From: Abyssibacter profundi
GTDB taxonomy: Bacteria > Pseudomonadota > Gammaproteobacteria > Nevskiales > OUC007
DNA: 64,000 nt
NCBI RefSeq assembly: GCF_003151135.1
Contig: NZ_QEQK01000002.1
Location: forward strand, 218,972 to 282,971
Reading direction: 5' to 3'
In this document: in pieces, positions 43,632 to 52,691 of the stretch
Layout: every line of letters begins with the position of its first letter
How positions within the stretch are numbered: position 1 is the first letter of the stretch
Position numbers and translations under genes: made by a program
The notes under the pieces: generated by a model
Databases searched by the model: none
What the model was told of the DNA's origin: nothing
What the model saw: the letters and a program-made list of their open reading frames with translations, nothing else

Positions 43632-44804
43632 GTGAACGGCGACAAGCTGAAGATAGAGGAGCTGGAGCAACAGCGGGCCCGTGGCCATTATCGGCTCGTG
43701 TTCCATCCGCGTCTGGAAGCCGCCTTTCGTGCGTATTACCTCCGTTTCATGCGGCGTCACGTACTCAGCGCGCAGGTGGCTGCCGTCGTGCTCAGCCTGA
43801 TCGCGGTTGGAGTCGAGCTGCTGATTGTCCGTCCGCCGCAGGCCGCACAAGCCGCTTTCATCGTGATTTTTCTGTTCGCGGTGCCCACCGGGGTCGTGCT
43901 GAGCCTGGTCTACTTACGCGCAGCGCCGCAGGCACGATGGCTCCACTGGGTGAGCGCAATGGTGGTCGCCGGCTCGCTGGGCTGCGCGTTTTACCTCGAA
44001 GCCTTATACCGCGCCCAGGGGCTGCATTACGGTTATCAGACCATCACGTTCGTACTCATCTTCAATTTTCTATTGCTGGGCTTGCGGTACTACCAGGCGC
44101 AGGCCTTGGCGCTCTCCGGTCTTGCGGCACTGACGATCATGCATCTTCGGATTGGCACTCCGGTACCTGAGCTTGCCCATGCGGTCTACAACTACCTCGC
44201 GGTCGCCACGTTGGCCAGTACGGCGGGTTACCTGCAGGAGTACATCGTTCGGACCAATTTTCTGGATCGCGGAATCCGTCGCCATCAGGCGCTGCACGAT
44301 CGTCTGACCGGCCTGCTCAACCGTCATGGACTGGATGTTCACGCCGAACGCAGCTGGCGAAACGCCAGTCGTGAGCAAATACCCGTTGCGGTCGCGGTGT
44401 TTGATATCGACTGGTTCAAGCATTACAACGACGAGCTGGGTCATCCTGCGGGCGACGCCTGCCTGGCCCGTGTGGCGGGCGCGCTGCTGCGTCATGTGCG
44501 ACGCCCCTTGGACTGCGCCGCCCGACTGGGTGGCGAAGAGTTTGCGGTGGTCTGGTACGACGTGGATGAGACGGCCGCGCAGCGCCTGGCAGAGCGGTTT
44601 CGCCAGGCCGTGGAGGCCTTACGCATCGCGCATCCTGCCCATGTCTCCGAGTGGGTGACACTAAGCGGTGGCGTCGCGGTGGTCAGACCAGGTGAAGGGA
44701 CGAGTCTGAGTTCGGCGATTCTGGCTGCAGATACGGCGCTCTACGCCGCCAAGCGAAACGGGCGTAATCGTGTGATGCTGTTCAGCGAAGAAGCCGGAAT
44801 GTAA
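43632..44804 (+). CDS. membrane diguanylate cyclase (GGDEF)
   Basis: A 390-residue protein that should make cyclic di-GMP. Its N-terminal half has six hydrophobic segments (about residues 45-205), an unassigned membrane sensor. The GGDEF domain starts with HDRLTGLLNRHGLDVHAERS and has the active-site GGEEF at 300-304. An intact RxxD inhibitory site (RPLD, 291-294) lies five residues before it. So it is probably active and subject to product inhibition. The start is GTG. It is convergent with fabR, three bases between stops. Confidence 0.92.
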   Translation: MNGDKLKIEELEQQRARGHYRLVFHPRLEAAFRAYYLRFMRRHVLSAQVAAVVLSLIAVGVELLIVRPPQAAQAAFIVIFLFAVPTGVVLSLVYLRAAPQARWLHWVSAMVVAGSLGCAFYLEALYRAQGLHYGYQTITFVLIFNFLLLGLRYYQAQALALSGLAALTIMHLRIGTPVPELAHAVYNYLAVATLASTAGYLQEYIVRTNFLDRGIRRHQALHDRLTGLLNRHGLDVHAERSWRNASREQIPVAVAVFDIDWFKHYNDELGHPAGDACLARVAGALLRHVRRPLDCAARLGGEEFAVVWYDVDETAAQRLAERFRQAVEALRIAHPAHVSEWVTLSGGVAVVRPGEGTSLSSAILAADTALYAAKRNGRNRVMLFSEEAGM

Positions 44805-44807
44805 ACC

Positions 44808-45434
44808 CTAACGCCCGGCAGCCCCGGTCTGGCGAAGTTGTTCGGGGTTGGCCACGGCCATGGCTTGAGCGCCAAAAATGATCATGCGAACCATCGTGAC
44901 CATTTGGTCGGCAATGGCTTCACGTTCCTGGGGTGAGGCATCGATCGCGGTGCCGCCCAGTGCAAATACCAGACGGGTGATGGCCTTGGCAGCCAATTCG
45001 GGGGCATGGACGCGCTGTCCGCGTTGGTCGGCCAGCCGGACCAGGTCGGTGCACAGCTCGTCTTCGAAGTACTGCAACTCGCGTTCGACGGCCTGCTTGA
45101 ATGCATCGGAGCCGACGGTTCCCTCGCAGAGCAGGACATGCAACAACTTCGCGTCCGAGGCCAACTGCGCCATGAAGACCATGACCGACGGGCGGGTGAC
45201 TTCCTGGGTGGAGGAAACCTGCAGGCGGGCATCACGGATGATCTGGCGCAGGCTCTGACCCGCCATGTCGATCAGTGCGACGGCAAGCTCGTCGACATCG
45301 CGAAAATGCCGATAAAAACTGTTCGGGGCGATGCCGGCCTCACGCGTGACCTCGCGCAGGCTAAGAGTCGAAACACTGCGATGTGGCCCGATCAAGCGAA
45401 GTGCAGCGTCAATAATGTCCTGTCGGGTAATCAC
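44808..45434 (-). CDS. fabR: TetR-family repressor FabR of unsaturated fatty acid synthesis
   Basis: A 208-residue regulator. The N-terminal HTH with TLSLREVTREAGIAPNSFYRHF is the characteristic FabR sequence. FabR senses the ratio of unsaturated to saturated acyl thioesters and represses fabA/fabB-type genes. The targets are not in this window, but a fatty-acid desaturase gene is (61931-62920). It is divergent from the flavoprotein gene with 162 bp between them. Confidence 0.87.
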   Translation of the reverse strand: MITRQDIIDAALRLIGPHRSVSTLSLREVTREAGIAPNSFYRHFRDVDELAVALIDMAGQSLRQIIRDARLQVSSTQEVTRPSVMVFMAQLASDAKLLHVLLCEGTVGSDAFKQAVERELQYFEDELCTDLVRLADQRGQRVHAPELAAKAITRLVFALGGTAIDASPQEREAIADQMVTMVRMIIFGAQAMAVANPEQLRQTGAAGR

Positions 45435-45596
45435 GATGGGCGTGCGACCGAGTCGATACGGGGCGCCGATTGTACAGCGGTGCCGGCAGGTGGCAGCACC
45501 AAGCGCCTCGGCGACTGCGGCGCGCCGCCTGGGGTGAGATACTAGCGACCTCCGTCCCGGCTATCGGGGCTTCGCCTCCACAGGGCCAGACCGAGC

Positions 45597-46817
45597 ATGT
45601 CCCCAACCGCCGAACACTTTGACGTCATCGTGATTGGCGGTGGGGCGGCCGGCTTGTTCTGCGCGATCACCGCCGGGGAACGTGGACGACGCGTGCTGGT
45701 CATCGAGCATGCCAACCGGGTCGGCAAAAAGATTCTTATGTCCGGCGGCGGGCGGTGCAATTTCACGCACCTGGAGGCCACCCCCGCACAGTATCTTTCG
45801 GCGAATCCGCATTTCTGCAAGTCGGCGCTCGCCCGATTCACGCCGTGGCATTTTCTCGAACGCGTGAACCGTCATGACATTGCCTGGCATGAAAAGACGC
45901 CGGGACAACTGTTCTGCAATCACTCGTCGAAGGATATTGTGGCCATGCTGCTAGCAGATGCCGCAGCGGCTGGCGTTACGATTCGGACGGGCTGTTCCGT
46001 TGTGCAGGTGGAGCACGCCGACCCGATTCGCGTGGCCACCGGGCAGGGCCTGGTCACCGCAAATCGGCTTGTCGTGGCCACAGGCGGGTTGTCGATCCCC
46101 AAGATGGGCGCCAGCGACTTTGGATATCGATTGGCTGCGCAATGGGGCCTGCCGTTGCAACCACGCCGGGCCGGGCTGGTGCCGTTTACGCTGCATCCAC
46201 CCGTGCTGGCGCAATGGTCACCGCTCGCGGGAACCTCTGCCGAGGTTGAGGCTGTGATCCAGGCCGGTGATCAGAACATCGGGCCTGCATTCCGCAATCA
46301 CATGCTGGTCACGCATCGCGGCCTCAGTGGGCCGGCCTTATTGCAGGTGTCCTCCTTCTGGCAGGACGGCGCGGAGCTGGTGATCAACTGGATGCCCGGC
46401 GCCGCAATCCTCGAATGGCTGGAGCAGGCCCGAGCGCAGACGCCGCGGCGAAAGTTGAAGACGCTCATCGCCGACCGGCTGCCGCTACGCTTGGCGGAGC
46501 GATTGGAGCAGGTGCTCGCTGATGCCGCGGTGCCTATGGATGGAACCATCGCAGATCTCAGCCGACAACAGATGGGGCAGGTGGAGCAGCTGCTTGGCAG
46601 CATGCGCTTTCAACCCTCCGGAACCGAAGGGTATCGCACGGCAGAGGTCACGCTGGGTGGGGTGGATACCACGGCCTTGTCGTCCAAAACCCTGGAGGCG
46701 CGGAGCGTGCCGGGTGTGCATTTCATCGGAGAGGTTGTCGATGTGACCGGCTGGCTGGGTGGCTACAATTTCCAGTGGGCCTGGGCGTCCGGGTGGGCCG
46801 CCGGCCAGGCGGTTTGA
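45597..46817 (+). CDS. HI0933/YhiN-family flavoprotein
   Basis: A 406-residue FAD protein. The N-terminal dinucleotide site is VIVIGGGAAGLFCAITAGER, followed by KKILMSGGGRCNFTHLE. NHSSKDIVAMLLADA and the C-terminal GEVVDVTGWLGGYNFQWAWASG are diagnostic of the HI0933/YhiN family. The physiological reaction is unknown. It is divergent from fabR and convergent with the esterase-like lipoprotein gene. Confidence 0.92.
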   Translation: MSPTAEHFDVIVIGGGAAGLFCAITAGERGRRVLVIEHANRVGKKILMSGGGRCNFTHLEATPAQYLSANPHFCKSALARFTPWHFLERVNRHDIAWHEKTPGQLFCNHSSKDIVAMLLADAAAAGVTIRTGCSVVQVEHADPIRVATGQGLVTANRLVVATGGLSIPKMGASDFGYRLAAQWGLPLQPRRAGLVPFTLHPPVLAQWSPLAGTSAEVEAVIQAGDQNIGPAFRNHMLVTHRGLSGPALLQVSSFWQDGAELVINWMPGAAILEWLEQARAQTPRRKLKTLIADRLPLRLAERLEQVLADAAVPMDGTIADLSRQQMGQVEQLLGSMRFQPSGTEGYRTAEVTLGGVDTTALSSKTLEARSVPGVHFIGEVVDVTGWLGGYNFQWAWASGWAAGQAV

Positions 46818-46858
46818 TCGCGCCTGGCCGACGGGGCTGGATGCAAGGATGGCTGGGT

Positions 46859-49114
46859 CTAGTCGTCGCAGCCGGCCAGCGTGACATCGATTGGCCCGTC
46901 GCTGTCGATGCTCAGCTCCGCATCGCAACTGATTCGGGCCCGTTCCGGGTGAATCGTGACCGTTGCAATGTTGGTCGCGGACAACACAATCCGGTCTGCC
47001 GCAGGGATGCTCTCCGGATCGGCCCATACCAGTTGGCGGCGTAGATACGGTGCCGGGTCATGGTGGCCACCGGTCAGCACGCCCGCCTCAGGGGCCAGCG
47101 ATTCCGGGACGGCATCGGCGAGGCCAAAACCTTCCGATACGACATCGATGGTGCCGGTCTCCAACTGGGGGTCGCGTAACGTCAGTTCCGATAGCCAGTA
47201 GGCGCGATCTGCGATGACATCGACCCGGGGCTCGTCCTCGCCGGGCGCCAGGACATAGGTGATGTGGTGGGGGTCGCGCAGCACCTGCGCATCGCCGACC
47301 GCATCAGCCATTGGCTGGTAGTAGTCGTAGGTGGATGGCGTGAGATGGTCCCAGGTCTGGAACAGGTAGGCATCGTAGCGGTAGCCCAGCTCATCCAATG
47401 CCGTGACCGCGGCCTCGGTGGTGGTGACCGGCTGCAATTCATCCAGCAACGCGGCCCACATGGTCGTCGGCACATTGCGCAAGGACGCGAGACGCGGTTC
47501 GGCATCGCCAGCTCCGGCAACCACCGGGTACAAATAGCCGAAGAGATCCGGATAACGAGGCGCCAGTCGATAGGTGCCGATCCCGCCCATGGAGATCCCA
47601 CCCATGGCCACCTGGTCGGGGTTGAGGCGGTAATGCCTGGCCACGTCGGCCCAGACCTCGAAGGTGTCTGCCTCGGCCACGTCGAAATAAAACCCGTCGG
47701 GTCCACGGCCGGCCGGCGTGACCACCAAGTGGCCGAGGCCGCGCTCGCCAAACTGGCTGGCATGCCGGGTATCGAGGTATTGATTGTAGTTCGCGGAGAG
47801 GGCGTGGAGCATCAGCGTCAGCCCGAAACCGGCATCGGGTTCGGGTCGCTCCGGAACATACAGGGTGTAGGGCTGTAACTGCCCAACCATCACGCCATCG
47901 CAGGGCCTGGCTGCGCTCACACCGCCGCAGGCGCGTTCGTAATCTGCGCCCTGGCCGAATGTGTACCGGCTTGCGAAGATGCGGTTCATGGGACCGGTGG
48001 TCGGCACCTGGGTTTCGTCCCGGTCTCCCCGACGCAGTTTGGCGAAATCGACCCGCGTGTGCAGCGGGCTGACATCACCGGTGGCCAGCGTGTCGGCCTG
48101 GAGCTTCTCGCGCCAGAAACGAGCCTGGATTCTTGCGGTCGCAGCCGCATCGGCAATGGTACGACCCTCGCCCGGTGCAAAGGCCGGCATCGGCTCATCA
48201 AATCGAAAACCCATATTGAACAGGGCAGCGCCCAGCGGGCTGGCGCCGCCCGGTGTCGACGCATCGGCGACCGCCGCCGGTTGGAGATACTGCTCGTTCT
48301 CGGCATCCCAGAGCCCGACCCCAACGGCCATGCGGACCTCCGCGTCACCCGGCTGCCAGCTGGCTTCGTCCACCCTGACTTCAAGCTGGCGGCGCTCCAT
48401 ATCAATGCGCAGCGTGGGTGCGGGGAGGATCGGCGTCCCTTCGGCCTGGTGTAGGTAGGCCTGCCCATTGGCCACGGTGACGAAGTACTCGGCCGGGCTG
48501 CTGACACCGGCAGCGTAGGGCCAGGCGACGCTGGAGTCGCTTTCGCCCAGGGCGATGGTCGCGGCGACCAGGGTCGGGTCGATCAAGGTATTGAGCGTTA
48601 ATCGAAACAGCGTGGCACCTGGAACCGGCTTGACGCGGAATTCGACGAGATCCGCTGCGTTGTTCGCATACGCCGGATCGGTCGGATAGGTCAGCGATCC
48701 GGCCTTGGGCGAGAACAAATAGCTGGTCCCACCCTTGGGGTCATTCGGGTCGGGCAGGCCCAAGGCACCATGATCATCAAAGAGCCAATCCTGGTAGATG
48801 TACTCACCACAGCGATAGGCGGCCGCGCCCGAGATCAGTATCGGCGGTGCCTGCCACTCGCCAGTGTTCTCCAGCTGAGGTGCCCGGGGTGGATCCATGT
48901 AGAGCACCGCGGGGCCAGGACGAGGTGTTACATCGACGGGGAGCGACTGGGGCCGATGATCCACGGCGGTTTCGCCCAGGCAGTCGATCGCGTCGACAGT
49001 TGGGTTGCTGCCGACGGGACTGGCCGTGAAGTCGCTCTGGCCACAGGCGCTAAGCAGGGTGCCCAGTATCGCCAGTGGAATGAAGCCGTATCGGCTGCGA
49101 AGTGCTTGGGTCAT
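46859..49114 (-). CDS. large lipoprotein alpha/beta hydrolase with N-terminal beta-rich domain
   Basis: A 751-residue exported lipoprotein. The lipobox LLSAC puts the lipid on Cys24. Residues about 100-300 (SYLFSPKAGSLTYPTDPAYA, FRLTLNTLIDP) are beta-rich and resemble a DOMON/CBM9-like module as in glucodextranase C-terminal domains. The C-terminal half is a hydrolase with Ser508 in GGISMGGIGTYRLA, and HALSANYNQY before it may be the oxyanion region. Substrate unknown. It is one of three exported hydrolases in this block, with the TetR gene 60 bp upstream. Confidence 0.7.
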   Translation of the reverse strand: MTQALRSRYGFIPLAILGTLLSACGQSDFTASPVGSNPTVDAIDCLGETAVDHRPQSLPVDVTPRPGPAVLYMDPPRAPQLENTGEWQAPPILISGAAAYRCGEYIYQDWLFDDHGALGLPDPNDPKGGTSYLFSPKAGSLTYPTDPAYANNAADLVEFRVKPVPGATLFRLTLNTLIDPTLVAATIALGESDSSVAWPYAAGVSSPAEYFVTVANGQAYLHQAEGTPILPAPTLRIDMERRQLEVRVDEASWQPGDAEVRMAVGVGLWDAENEQYLQPAAVADASTPGGASPLGAALFNMGFRFDEPMPAFAPGEGRTIADAAATARIQARFWREKLQADTLATGDVSPLHTRVDFAKLRRGDRDETQVPTTGPMNRIFASRYTFGQGADYERACGGVSAARPCDGVMVGQLQPYTLYVPERPEPDAGFGLTLMLHALSANYNQYLDTRHASQFGERGLGHLVVTPAGRGPDGFYFDVAEADTFEVWADVARHYRLNPDQVAMGGISMGGIGTYRLAPRYPDLFGYLYPVVAGAGDAEPRLASLRNVPTTMWAALLDELQPVTTTEAAVTALDELGYRYDAYLFQTWDHLTPSTYDYYQPMADAVGDAQVLRDPHHITYVLAPGEDEPRVDVIADRAYWLSELTLRDPQLETGTIDVVSEGFGLADAVPESLAPEAGVLTGGHHDPAPYLRRQLVWADPESIPAADRIVLSATNIATVTIHPERARISCDAELSIDSDGPIDVTLAGCDD

Positions 49115-49174
49115 GTGGTCTCCTTGAGGCTGTTCATGCAGTCAATCGTTCTATTCGTCTCGTACCTGCCGTGT

Positions 49175-49822
49175 TCAGGCGCCCTGCAGGCCAGCAACCA
49201 GGTACTGGTAAAAATGTCTGCGCAGCGCATCGGCCTGGTCGGGATGGGCCAGGGCGAGCGCGCCAAAGGGCGAACGGCGTAGATAACTCCGGTCCGACAG
49301 GCCGTGATACACATTGGCCATGGTCATCAGCAGCCGCAGTTGCAAAATCTCAGTATCAGTCGCTGGCCATGGGTGGCGCCGGAGCAAGGATTCGGCACGC
49401 TGTAGCGGCATGGCATGCAACTCGGCCGATAACTGCTGCCCGTCTTGACCGAGGTCCCAGACCAGCCGCGCGAGAAACCGGACGGCGCTGGGACCATAGG
49501 TCTTGCTGGCGTAGAGTTCCATCACCGGGTCGTAGAGCGCCTCAACCACGGCCATTGCCTCAGGTGCCGTCTCGCGGGCCAGTGCATCAAAGCGCTGTGA
49601 CCAGCGAGGTTGCAACCATTCCCCCAACTGCTCGACGATGCCGGCGACCAGACCGCTGCGGCCGCCGAAGTGGTAATGCAGTGCCGAGCTATTCTGCGCA
49701 CCGACCGCTTGGACAACGCGACGCAGTGCCACCGCGTTGAGGCCTTCATCGGCAAATAGGCGCATGGCTTCCAGCAGCAGCCGTTGGCGTGTTGAGCCCG
49801 CGTTGCTGCGTTCAGCGGTCAT
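49175..49822 (-). CDS. TetR-family transcriptional regulator
   Basis: A 215-residue regulator. The HTH region is RQRLLLEAMRLFADEGLNAV then QAVGAQNSSALHYHFGGRS, a variant of the TetR signature. The C-terminal ligand domain is all-helical. The ATG at 49822 lies 11 bp inside the preceding hydrolase gene, so the two are coupled. It lies between two lipoprotein hydrolases and is the obvious candidate regulator of this block. The frame continues upstream, but that part reads as the hydrolase. Confidence 0.88.
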   Translation of the reverse strand: MTAERSNAGSTRQRLLLEAMRLFADEGLNAVALRRVVQAVGAQNSSALHYHFGGRSGLVAGIVEQLGEWLQPRWSQRFDALARETAPEAMAVVEALYDPVMELYASKTYGPSAVRFLARLVWDLGQDGQQLSAELHAMPLQRAESLLRRHPWPATDTEILQLRLLMTMANVYHGLSDRSYLRRSPFGALALAHPDQADALRRHFYQYLVAGLQGA

Positions 49823-51266
49823 CCGGGCACTGGCGTAGCAGGTCACCGCAACGCGCCGGCTGGCCGTCACGCAGCGGAAAATCGCGGGAGGATCGGTAGT
49901 AAACGCTCAGCCGTTCACGCCAGTCATCATCGGCCAGCAGCCGGGCGTCGGCCGTTTCGTAACCGGGCTCTCCGGGTTGTTTCAGCCACCGATCAAACCA
50001 GGCCAGCGTGTAATGCTGAGCCAAGGGATTGCCCCAACCTTGCTCATCGTCGCCACCCTGCCAGGCGGTCGCCGGGAAACCAGGCAGCAGCGACCACTCG
50101 TAATGTGTCCCACCCCGGATATTGACCTGCATGCTGGGCACACCTGCCGCCTGCCATTGCAGGAATCCCTGGCGTTTTTCGTCCAGGTCGGGCGGTTCGC
50201 TCAGTGGCGCTGGTGCAAGAAAGTAGTCGCCAGCCTGCCCCATGGCGGGGACACGCGGCACGACATCGACACCGTCCAGTGAGGTTGAAAGACTTAAATT
50301 GTCCCAGGCCACCACGGCATCGATCGGATTATCGGCCTGAGAGGTCCCGGGCCAAGGCTGTTCACCCTGGACGACGCTCACGCCCGTCGCACCCAGCGAG
50401 TGACCGGCCACACCCAAGCGATCGCGATCGAAACGGTCGTGGATCGGGTTGAATGGAGTGGTGACGGCTTCACCCGCATCACCTTCATAGCCGGGTGATC
50501 CGGGCAGGTTGTGCGGATACGGGGCATCGGGCGTGGAATAGAAGAAGTCGATGGCGTCGATCAGATTGCGACGGAACACCACGCTGTTGATGTTGCTGCC
50601 GCGCTGGCCATCCGGCGTCTGCGAATCGGAGCGACCCTGACCGCGAGGGTCGAAGGTCATCACGAGGTAACCATTTCGAACCAGTTGTTGGGCCGCCCAC
50701 CAGTACAGTGTTTCGGGGGCCTGCACCGACCCGTTGATGATCACCACAGCGGGGAGCTGTTCACCGGCGGTCGCATCTCGGGGTGCCCAGACGCGGCCGC
50801 TGAGGCGGGCGCCTTCCGAGTCATAAAAATTGACCGGAGTGACCTCGCCAATTTCATCATAGAACGGGTCGGTTCCGGGGTAGCGAAAGGGGTCGCCCGT
50901 ACACGGCCCCGCCCAGGATGCACAGGCATTTTCTCCGGAGCTCCAATGCGGATCTTCGGCGCTACGCGCCGAGTATTCCAGACGATTGGCCGTGCTCTGT
51001 GTATTCCAGACCACCTGAAAATTGGGATCGCTCGCCTGCATCTCGGGCGCTTCGGTCGTGCGTGCGTAGTTCTCCGATTCGCGGGCAAACCAGGCCGGTT
51101 CGGGGTAGCAGGGTTCGTCGAACCGTTCGCAAAACGGGGTGTCATCGGGAACAGCTGCGGTGTCATCGCGTTCGGATTCCGATCCAGCATCCGAACCACA
51201 GGCTGATACCAACAGGGCAGCACTGGCCATTACGACCAATCGGGCCGCGGGTCTCCATCCGCACAT
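49812..51266 (-). CDS. lipoprotein alpha/beta hydrolase
   Basis: A 484-residue exported lipoprotein. The signal peptide ends LLVSACGS (lipid on Cys23), and an acidic linker follows. The hydrolase domain has VVIINGSVQAPETLYWWAAQ, FDPRGQGRSDSQTP and the nucleophile Ser290 in VAGHSLGATGV, with a likely His in RGGTHYEWS. Six Cys lie between residues 46 and 122. It resembles secreted dienelactone-hydrolase/CocE-like esterases; substrate unknown. The ATG at 51266 is chosen over an upstream in-frame start at 51383 because it gives a normal signal peptide. Confidence 0.72.
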   Translation of the reverse strand: MCGWRPAARLVVMASAALLVSACGSDAGSESERDDTAAVPDDTPFCERFDEPCYPEPAWFARESENYARTTEAPEMQASDPNFQVVWNTQSTANRLEYSARSAEDPHWSSGENACASWAGPCTGDPFRYPGTDPFYDEIGEVTPVNFYDSEGARLSGRVWAPRDATAGEQLPAVVIINGSVQAPETLYWWAAQQLVRNGYLVMTFDPRGQGRSDSQTPDGQRGSNINSVVFRRNLIDAIDFFYSTPDAPYPHNLPGSPGYEGDAGEAVTTPFNPIHDRFDRDRLGVAGHSLGATGVSVVQGEQPWPGTSQADNPIDAVVAWDNLSLSTSLDGVDVVPRVPAMGQAGDYFLAPAPLSEPPDLDEKRQGFLQWQAAGVPSMQVNIRGGTHYEWSLLPGFPATAWQGGDDEQGWGNPLAQHYTLAWFDRWLKQPGEPGYETADARLLADDDWRERLSVYYRSSRDFPLRDGQPARCGDLLRQCPDDR

Positions 51267-51444
51267 ACGTCTCTCGCACTTGTTGTGTTGTCGTTGTTGT
51301 GGCGACGGTGGATTCGATGCCGCCGTGCCGTTTTCTCGCTGATGTCCGCAAGCCTGCGTCGATTCATTCAGCGGATTAATCAATGTGAATTAATTCCCGC
51401 GCGCGCGTCAAGTCTTTGTGAAGAAGGGCGCTGACGAGTGACCT

Positions 51445-51471
51445 AAAGGCGCCTGATCAGGGGGCGCCTTT
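51445..51471. terminator. hairpin downstream of the epimerase gene
   Basis: AAAGGCGCC and GGCGCCTTT pair around a short loop. It lies just past the 3' end of the minus-strand epimerase gene and about 180 bp upstream of the lipoprotein hydrolase start. The flanking T/A tracts are only three bases, so termination may be weak. Confidence 0.5.
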
Positions 51472-51489
51472 GGGGGTGTGAATCGCGGC

Positions 51490-52545
51490 TTAGCGCGCGC
51501 GCAGGCGGCCCGATTGGATCATCTGCGCAAACATATCCTGCATGGAGGCTTCCAGCGGTCGGAACTCAAGGCCCAGCGACTGTACGGCCTTGCTGTTGTC
51601 AGCCTTGAATGCGTGGCCGACATTGCGGCTGACGAAGGTCCGTGACAGCCCTTGACTGGGACCGAGCAGCCAGAGCAGCCACTTAGGCAGGTGTCGACGC
51701 GGGAGGGGGTACTGGTCGTAGGTGGGCCGTAGGGCGTCCGCCATCTCCAGCAGGGTGGTATTCCAGGCGTTAACAATGTGTCGTCCTGATGCACCGGGCG
51801 TATAACCCGCTTTGACATGCGCCTGTGCAAGATCGCGGACATCGATCACACCCATGCCCAGGTCGGGTGCACCCGGTTTCATGCTGCCATCACCCAGCTG
51901 CTTGACGATGCTGAAGCTCTCAGACGTGGCATTGGGGTTGATCGGTGGGCCGATGACTAGCGACGGGTTCACCACGACCAGGTCCCAGCGATCCTGGCGC
52001 TCGGCCATGTCCCAGGCTGCGCGCTCAGCCCGTGCTTTGGAATACTGGTAGGGGTTGTGCGCAAGCGAAGAACTGGTATTCCAGTGCGCTTCGGTTAGCG
52101 TGCCGCCGGGCTTCTCTGCGCAATCAATATTGTCGCCATAGATGGCGGCGCAACTACTGGTCAGCACCACACGGCGCAGCGTCTCCGTCCGGTTTGCTGT
52201 GTCCAGGACATTCTGCGTGCCCTGCACAGCCGGATCGACCAACTCTGTTTGTGGATTCTTCACACGCATGGTGAAGGGCGATGCCGTGTGGAAGATCAGC
52301 TCGCAGCCCGCCGCTGCCTCATCGTAGGAGCCGGGGATCAACAGGTCAGCCGAGAAAAGCTTCAATGTGCCGGGCAGGGTCGCGCCAAGCTCGATGAGCG
52401 GCCCGACCTTCTCCTTGTTCTCAGGATCACGGACCGCTGCATGGACCGTTTTGCCATCGGCGAGCAAGGCGCGCGTAAGCCAACTGGCCACAAAGCCATT
52501 GGCGCCAGTCACCATGACGGGAGCGTCGGGGGAAATATCGGTCAT
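51490..52545 (-). CDS. NAD-dependent epimerase/reductase (dihydroflavonol-reductase-like extended SDR)
   Basis: A 351-residue cytoplasmic oxidoreductase. The nucleotide site is VMVTGANGFVASWLTRALL, the active site has VVLTSSCAAIYG and YQYSKARAE (Tyr and Lys of YxxxK), and a VVVNPSLVIGPP stretch is typical of dihydroflavonol-4-reductase/cinnamoyl-CoA-reductase relatives. It probably reduces an aldehyde or ketone carrying a bulky side chain. It lies between two exported hydrolases, so it may process a released product. The ATG at 52545 is used; the frame is open to 52620. Confidence 0.85.
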   Translation of the reverse strand: MTDISPDAPVMVTGANGFVASWLTRALLADGKTVHAAVRDPENKEKVGPLIELGATLPGTLKLFSADLLIPGSYDEAAAGCELIFHTASPFTMRVKNPQTELVDPAVQGTQNVLDTANRTETLRRVVLTSSCAAIYGDNIDCAEKPGGTLTEAHWNTSSSLAHNPYQYSKARAERAAWDMAERQDRWDLVVVNPSLVIGPPINPNATSESFSIVKQLGDGSMKPGAPDLGMGVIDVRDLAQAHVKAGYTPGASGRHIVNAWNTTLLEMADALRPTYDQYPLPRRHLPKWLLWLLGPSQGLSRTFVSRNVGHAFKADNSKAVQSLGLEFRPLEASMQDMFAQMIQSGRLRAR

Positions 52546-52616
52546 GCGGGGGTGTCCTTTGGTAAGAGAAAAGTCGCGGCGGACGGATCGAGGCGCGCGC
52601 GATCCGAACGGCGCCA

Positions 52617-52653
52617 ACAAAAACGGGCGAAAGAGTCAGCCTCTTCCGCCCGT
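52617..52653 (-). terminator. intrinsic terminator after the GlyGly-CTERM hydrolase gene
   Basis: On the minus strand ACGGGCGGAAGAG pairs with CTCTTTCGCCCGT (one wobble), followed by TTTTTG. A second perfect hairpin, GGTCGGG/CCCGACC at 52664-52683, precedes it. Confidence 0.8.
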
Positions 52654-52691
52654 AATACGCGCTGGTCGGGTTCAATCCCGACCGGGGCGGC

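Noticed and set aside
45518-45529. A perfect 12-bp GC palindrome (GCGGCGCGCCGC) in the fabR/flavoprotein gap as a FabR operator
   Set aside because: It does not resemble the less GC-rich FabR sites that I know of, and a short pure-GC palindrome is expected by chance in such sequence.
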